Source of the DNA: Streptomyces uncialis
GTDB lineage: Bacteria; Actinomycetota; Actinomycetes; Streptomycetales; Streptomycetaceae
Assembly: GCF_036250755.1 (NCBI RefSeq)
Contig: NZ_CP109583.1
Location: forward strand, 2,108,001 to 2,172,000
DNA length: 64,000 nucleotides
Direction: 5' to 3'
A program made the translations under genes and the position numbers. Each line of letters begins with the position of its first letter. Position 1 is the stretch's first letter. The notes beneath the pieces were generated by a model. The model was not told where the DNA came from, searched no databases, and was given only the letters and a program-made list of their open reading frames with translations. Positions 61,895 through 64,000 of this stretch are shown here, piece by piece.

Positions 61895-63127
61895 ATGATC
61901 AATGCATCCGTCATGACCACCGGGGAGCGGCTCAGGTACTACCGGAACAAGGCGGGAAAGACCCAGGCGGCGGTGGCCGGGCTGGTGGGCCGTTCCGAGG
62001 ACTGGCTCAGCAAGGTCGAGCGGAACGTCATCCCGGTCGATTCACTCAGCATGCTGATCGCCATCGCCCGCGAAGTCGGACTCGACAACGTCGCCGACCT
62101 CGTGGGCCCGACAGTCAGCCTGAGCCTCGCCGCCGGCGCCGAGCATCCGTCGGTGCCGGCCATTCGACGAGCCCTCAACACACCACCCTCGCTCCTCGGC
62201 CTCGGCCTGCCCGGTGACGCCCTCACCGCCGAACAACTCGACGGACGTGTCGTCGAGGCATGGGACATCTACGAAACGCGGACCGAGCGGTACGGACCGG
62301 TCGGTGAGCTGCTGCCCGGACTGCTCGCGGAAACGTACGCCACCCTCAGCGCCTCGACGGGTGAGGAGGAGCGGCGGGTCGCGGGGTGCCTGGTGTCGCT
62401 GCTGCATCTGCACCAGGTGTTCCTGCGGCGGGTCGGTGAACGTCCCCTGTCCCTGCGGGCGGCCGACAGGGCGATGCAGATCGCTGACGAGACCGGGGAC
62501 CGCGCGCTGATCGCCGCCGCCGCGTGGAACGTCGTCGGCATCCTCACGTCCAGTGGTGAGGTCTCGGACGCACTCGACCTGGCCCGCCGGATGATCGACC
62601 ACTGCCACCCGGACGGCGACGCCACCCCCGAACACCTCTCCGCGTACGGCGCTCTGCACCTCGGTGCCGTCATCGCGGCGGTGCGGGACAGCAAGGCACC
62701 CACAGCCTGGGACCTGCTTGCCAAGGCCCGGCTGGTCGCCGCGAGGCTCGGCACGGACCGGAACGACTTCCACACCTCGTTCGGACCGACCAATGTGTCG
62801 ATGCACGGCGTGCACCTCGCGGCTGAGGAGGGAGACATAAGGGAGGCCCTGCGTCTGGCGGACGACGTCGACGTACCTGAGCCCGGAGGTGTGCTGCCAC
62901 TGGAGCGCACCACCCGCTACCTGGTCGAGGTGATGCACGCCAACCGGCTTGCCGGTGACCAGTACGCCACCCTGCACATGCTGCGCGAGATCATGCAGGC
63001 GTCTCCCGAGGAGATCCGCTACTTCCCCCTCGTGTGGGAAGCCGTACAGAGCCTGCTCAAGCATTCCCGCCCGCAGATGCGGCGTGAGGTGCACGCGATC
63101 GCTGAGCATGTCGGAGTACTGGCGTAG
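61895..63127 (+). CDS. XRE-family regulator with TPR-like C-terminal region
   Basis: A 410-residue protein. The N-terminal XRE HTH (about 8-65) reads TGERLRYYRNKAGKTQAAVA then LVGRSEDWLSKVERNVIPVD. The remaining 340 residues are TPR-like helix pairs (LSLRAADRAMQIADETGD, GEVSDALDLARRMIDHC, GDIREALRLADDV). AAGGGG precedes the ATG at 61895. This architecture is common in Streptomyces development or stress regulators that bind peptides or partner proteins. Confidence 0.8.
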   Translation: MINASVMTTGERLRYYRNKAGKTQAAVAGLVGRSEDWLSKVERNVIPVDSLSMLIAIAREVGLDNVADLVGPTVSLSLAAGAEHPSVPAIRRALNTPPSLLGLGLPGDALTAEQLDGRVVEAWDIYETRTERYGPVGELLPGLLAETYATLSASTGEEERRVAGCLVSLLHLHQVFLRRVGERPLSLRAADRAMQIADETGDRALIAAAAWNVVGILTSSGEVSDALDLARRMIDHCHPDGDATPEHLSAYGALHLGAVIAAVRDSKAPTAWDLLAKARLVAARLGTDRNDFHTSFGPTNVSMHGVHLAAEEGDIREALRLADDVDVPEPGGVLPLERTTRYLVEVMHANRLAGDQYATLHMLREIMQASPEEIRYFPLVWEAVQSLLKHSRPQMRREVHAIAEHVGVLA

Positions 63128-63441
63128 GCCACGACAGCCCACCCGGGTCGCTGCCGCATTCTTCCTCCAATGCCGGTGATATGACGGTTGATCAGAATCG
63201 ACCGGGCCATGGTCGGCCTCGCAGCCGCCCTGTATGCCGAAAGCGGCGGGTTCATCGTCGGCGCACCCGCCCCTGCGGACAACAGCGGGACAGGGGAGGA
63301 GGAGTGAAATCACCGATTTCTCGTACGCCAGGACAGACCTGCCGCAGCACCGAACGCAACTGCGCCAAGAGGCCGACTCGCCTCGCACGCAACCGTTTTG
63401 GGCGTACCGTTTCAAGCGACGAGCCAGAAACGGAGTTCGGC
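63128..63441. other. Spacer before the last XRE gene, with possible small ORF
   Basis: 314 bases of lower GC content. A small frame (start ATG 63210 or an upstream TTG, stop TGA 63304-63306, ending DNSGTGEEE) has a GTG at 63304 overlapping its stop that is in frame with the following XRE gene. It may be a real short peptide. The evidence is weak and I see no promoter consensus. Confidence 0.3.
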
Positions 63442-64000
63442 ATGAGCATGCACCAGTGGTCTGACTACAGCACCGGCGAGCGAATCAAGGCCCTTCGTGG
63501 CACGGAGATCACACAGGACGCCCTGGCCGGGATGACAGGGCTCTCCATCGCAACCATTCAGGCGGCCGAGCAGGACAAGCGGCTCTCCCTTCCGACCCTC
63601 CTGAAGATCACCGCGGCACTCGGCGTCGACACGGCAGTCACCCTTGGGCAGCAGCCGCCACGCCGGTCCCTGCAACAGGACGACCGCGCGATGCTGAAGA
63701 ACCTTTCGCACGCGGTGCACGACACAGCGGCCGGAATCACGCACGCCACCGCCCCTCCGCCGCTGACCGATCTGGAGAAGATCGAGAAACGGGCGTGGGA
63801 GCTGTACTGGCAGGGCCGCTACGCCGAGGTGGGAACGATCAGCGCGCCGCTGCTGCGTGACGCCGCCGCCCGGCTGCGCGCCCAGCCTGCCGGGGAGCAG
63901 GCGCGCGCCTGGGGTCTGGTGGCGGACGCGTACCGCCTGTGCGGCTACGTGGCGAACCTGATGGGAGTGCGTGACCTCGCCTATGCCGCGATCGGTCATG
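63442..64000 (+). CDS. XRE-family regulator, cut by the window end
   Basis: The frame is open to the end of the window (186 residues seen). The N-terminal HTH is TGERIKALRGTEITQDALAG then LSIATIQAAEQDKRLSLPTL (about 11-50). The C-terminal part is helical and TPR-like: AWELYWQGRYAEVGTISAPL, AWGLVADAYRLCGYVANLMG. CGGAG precedes ATG 63442; GTG 63304 in frame would add 46 residues of untypical codon use. A relative in architecture of the preceding XRE gene. Confidence 0.75.
   Translation, partial: MSMHQWSDYSTGERIKALRGTEITQDALAGMTGLSIATIQAAEQDKRLSLPTLLKITAALGVDTAVTLGQQPPRRSLQQDDRAMLKNLSHAVHDTAAGITHATAPPPLTDLEKIEKRAWELYWQGRYAEVGTISAPLLRDAAARLRAQPAGEQARAWGLVADAYRLCGYVANLMGVRDLAYAAIGH

Overview
The window is a high-GC actinobacterial chromosome segment, almost certainly Streptomyces. 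The base composition, the many GTG starts and 4-base ATGA/GTGA start-stop overlaps, leaderless promoters, and gene families such as a blaL/blaA/blaB-type beta-lactamase locus and CseB/C-like two-component systems all fit. No rRNA, tRNA, CRISPR array, integrase or insertion sequence was seen.

Layout. 1-9.8 kb is a purine/ureide and glyoxylate catabolic block. A minus-strand operon (uraD, uraH, uricase, 8-oxoguanine deaminase) takes 8-oxoguanine or urate towards allantoin. Next to it are a DauR-like regulator and a thiamine-binding-type protein. Hydroxypyruvate isomerase, tartronate semialdehyde reductase and glyoxylate carboligase then process glyoxylate. The isomerase and carboligase promoters share a 36-base operator-like element. 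10-16.6 kb holds a zinc-ribbon/Mrr-like protein, two coupled acyl-CoA synthetases with a divergent GAF-LuxR regulator, and an AlkZ-like DNA glycosylase.

16.8-23.3 kb is the most unusual part: seven genes on the minus strand. In transcription order they encode a Crp-type regulator, a class III nucleotidyl cyclase-like protein, a 92-residue small protein, a STAND-like NTPase with an altered P-loop, an uncharacterised protein, an HTH protein, and a TIR/deoxyribosyltransferase-like protein. The cyclase, the small protein and the NTPase all carry the same short motif (INTGTVHGGQ or a close variant) at C-terminal, C-terminal and N-terminal positions respectively. That is the layout of amyloid signalling between NLR-like sensors and effectors. 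Two Crp-like palindromes lie upstream of the cyclase and small-protein genes. I propose a self-contained amyloid/cyclic-nucleotide stress or conflict system.

23.5-45.3 kb is mixed: thyA-folA, a cold-shock gene, a quinone oxidoreductase behind a MerR-type promoter, an MBL hydrolase divergent from an ABATE regulator, a DacA/EEP/two-component block, a second two-component system, a beta-lactamase locus with its LysR activator and BlaB-like protein, a nucleotidyltransferase, a MarR/SRPBCC/P450 group with matching palindromes, and a membrane WD40 protein. 45.3-55.5 kb is a peptide scavenging locus (S9 peptidase, binding protein, two permeases, two ATPases) divergent from a double-domain Lrp regulator and an M20 peptidase. 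55.7-64 kb holds an L,D-transpeptidase, an Imm-5-like protein, a complete cyanate detoxification locus (cynR-cynT-cynS), cutA, a toxin-antitoxin-like pair whose toxin is broken by a single stop codon, and two XRE/TPR regulators, the last one cut by the window end.
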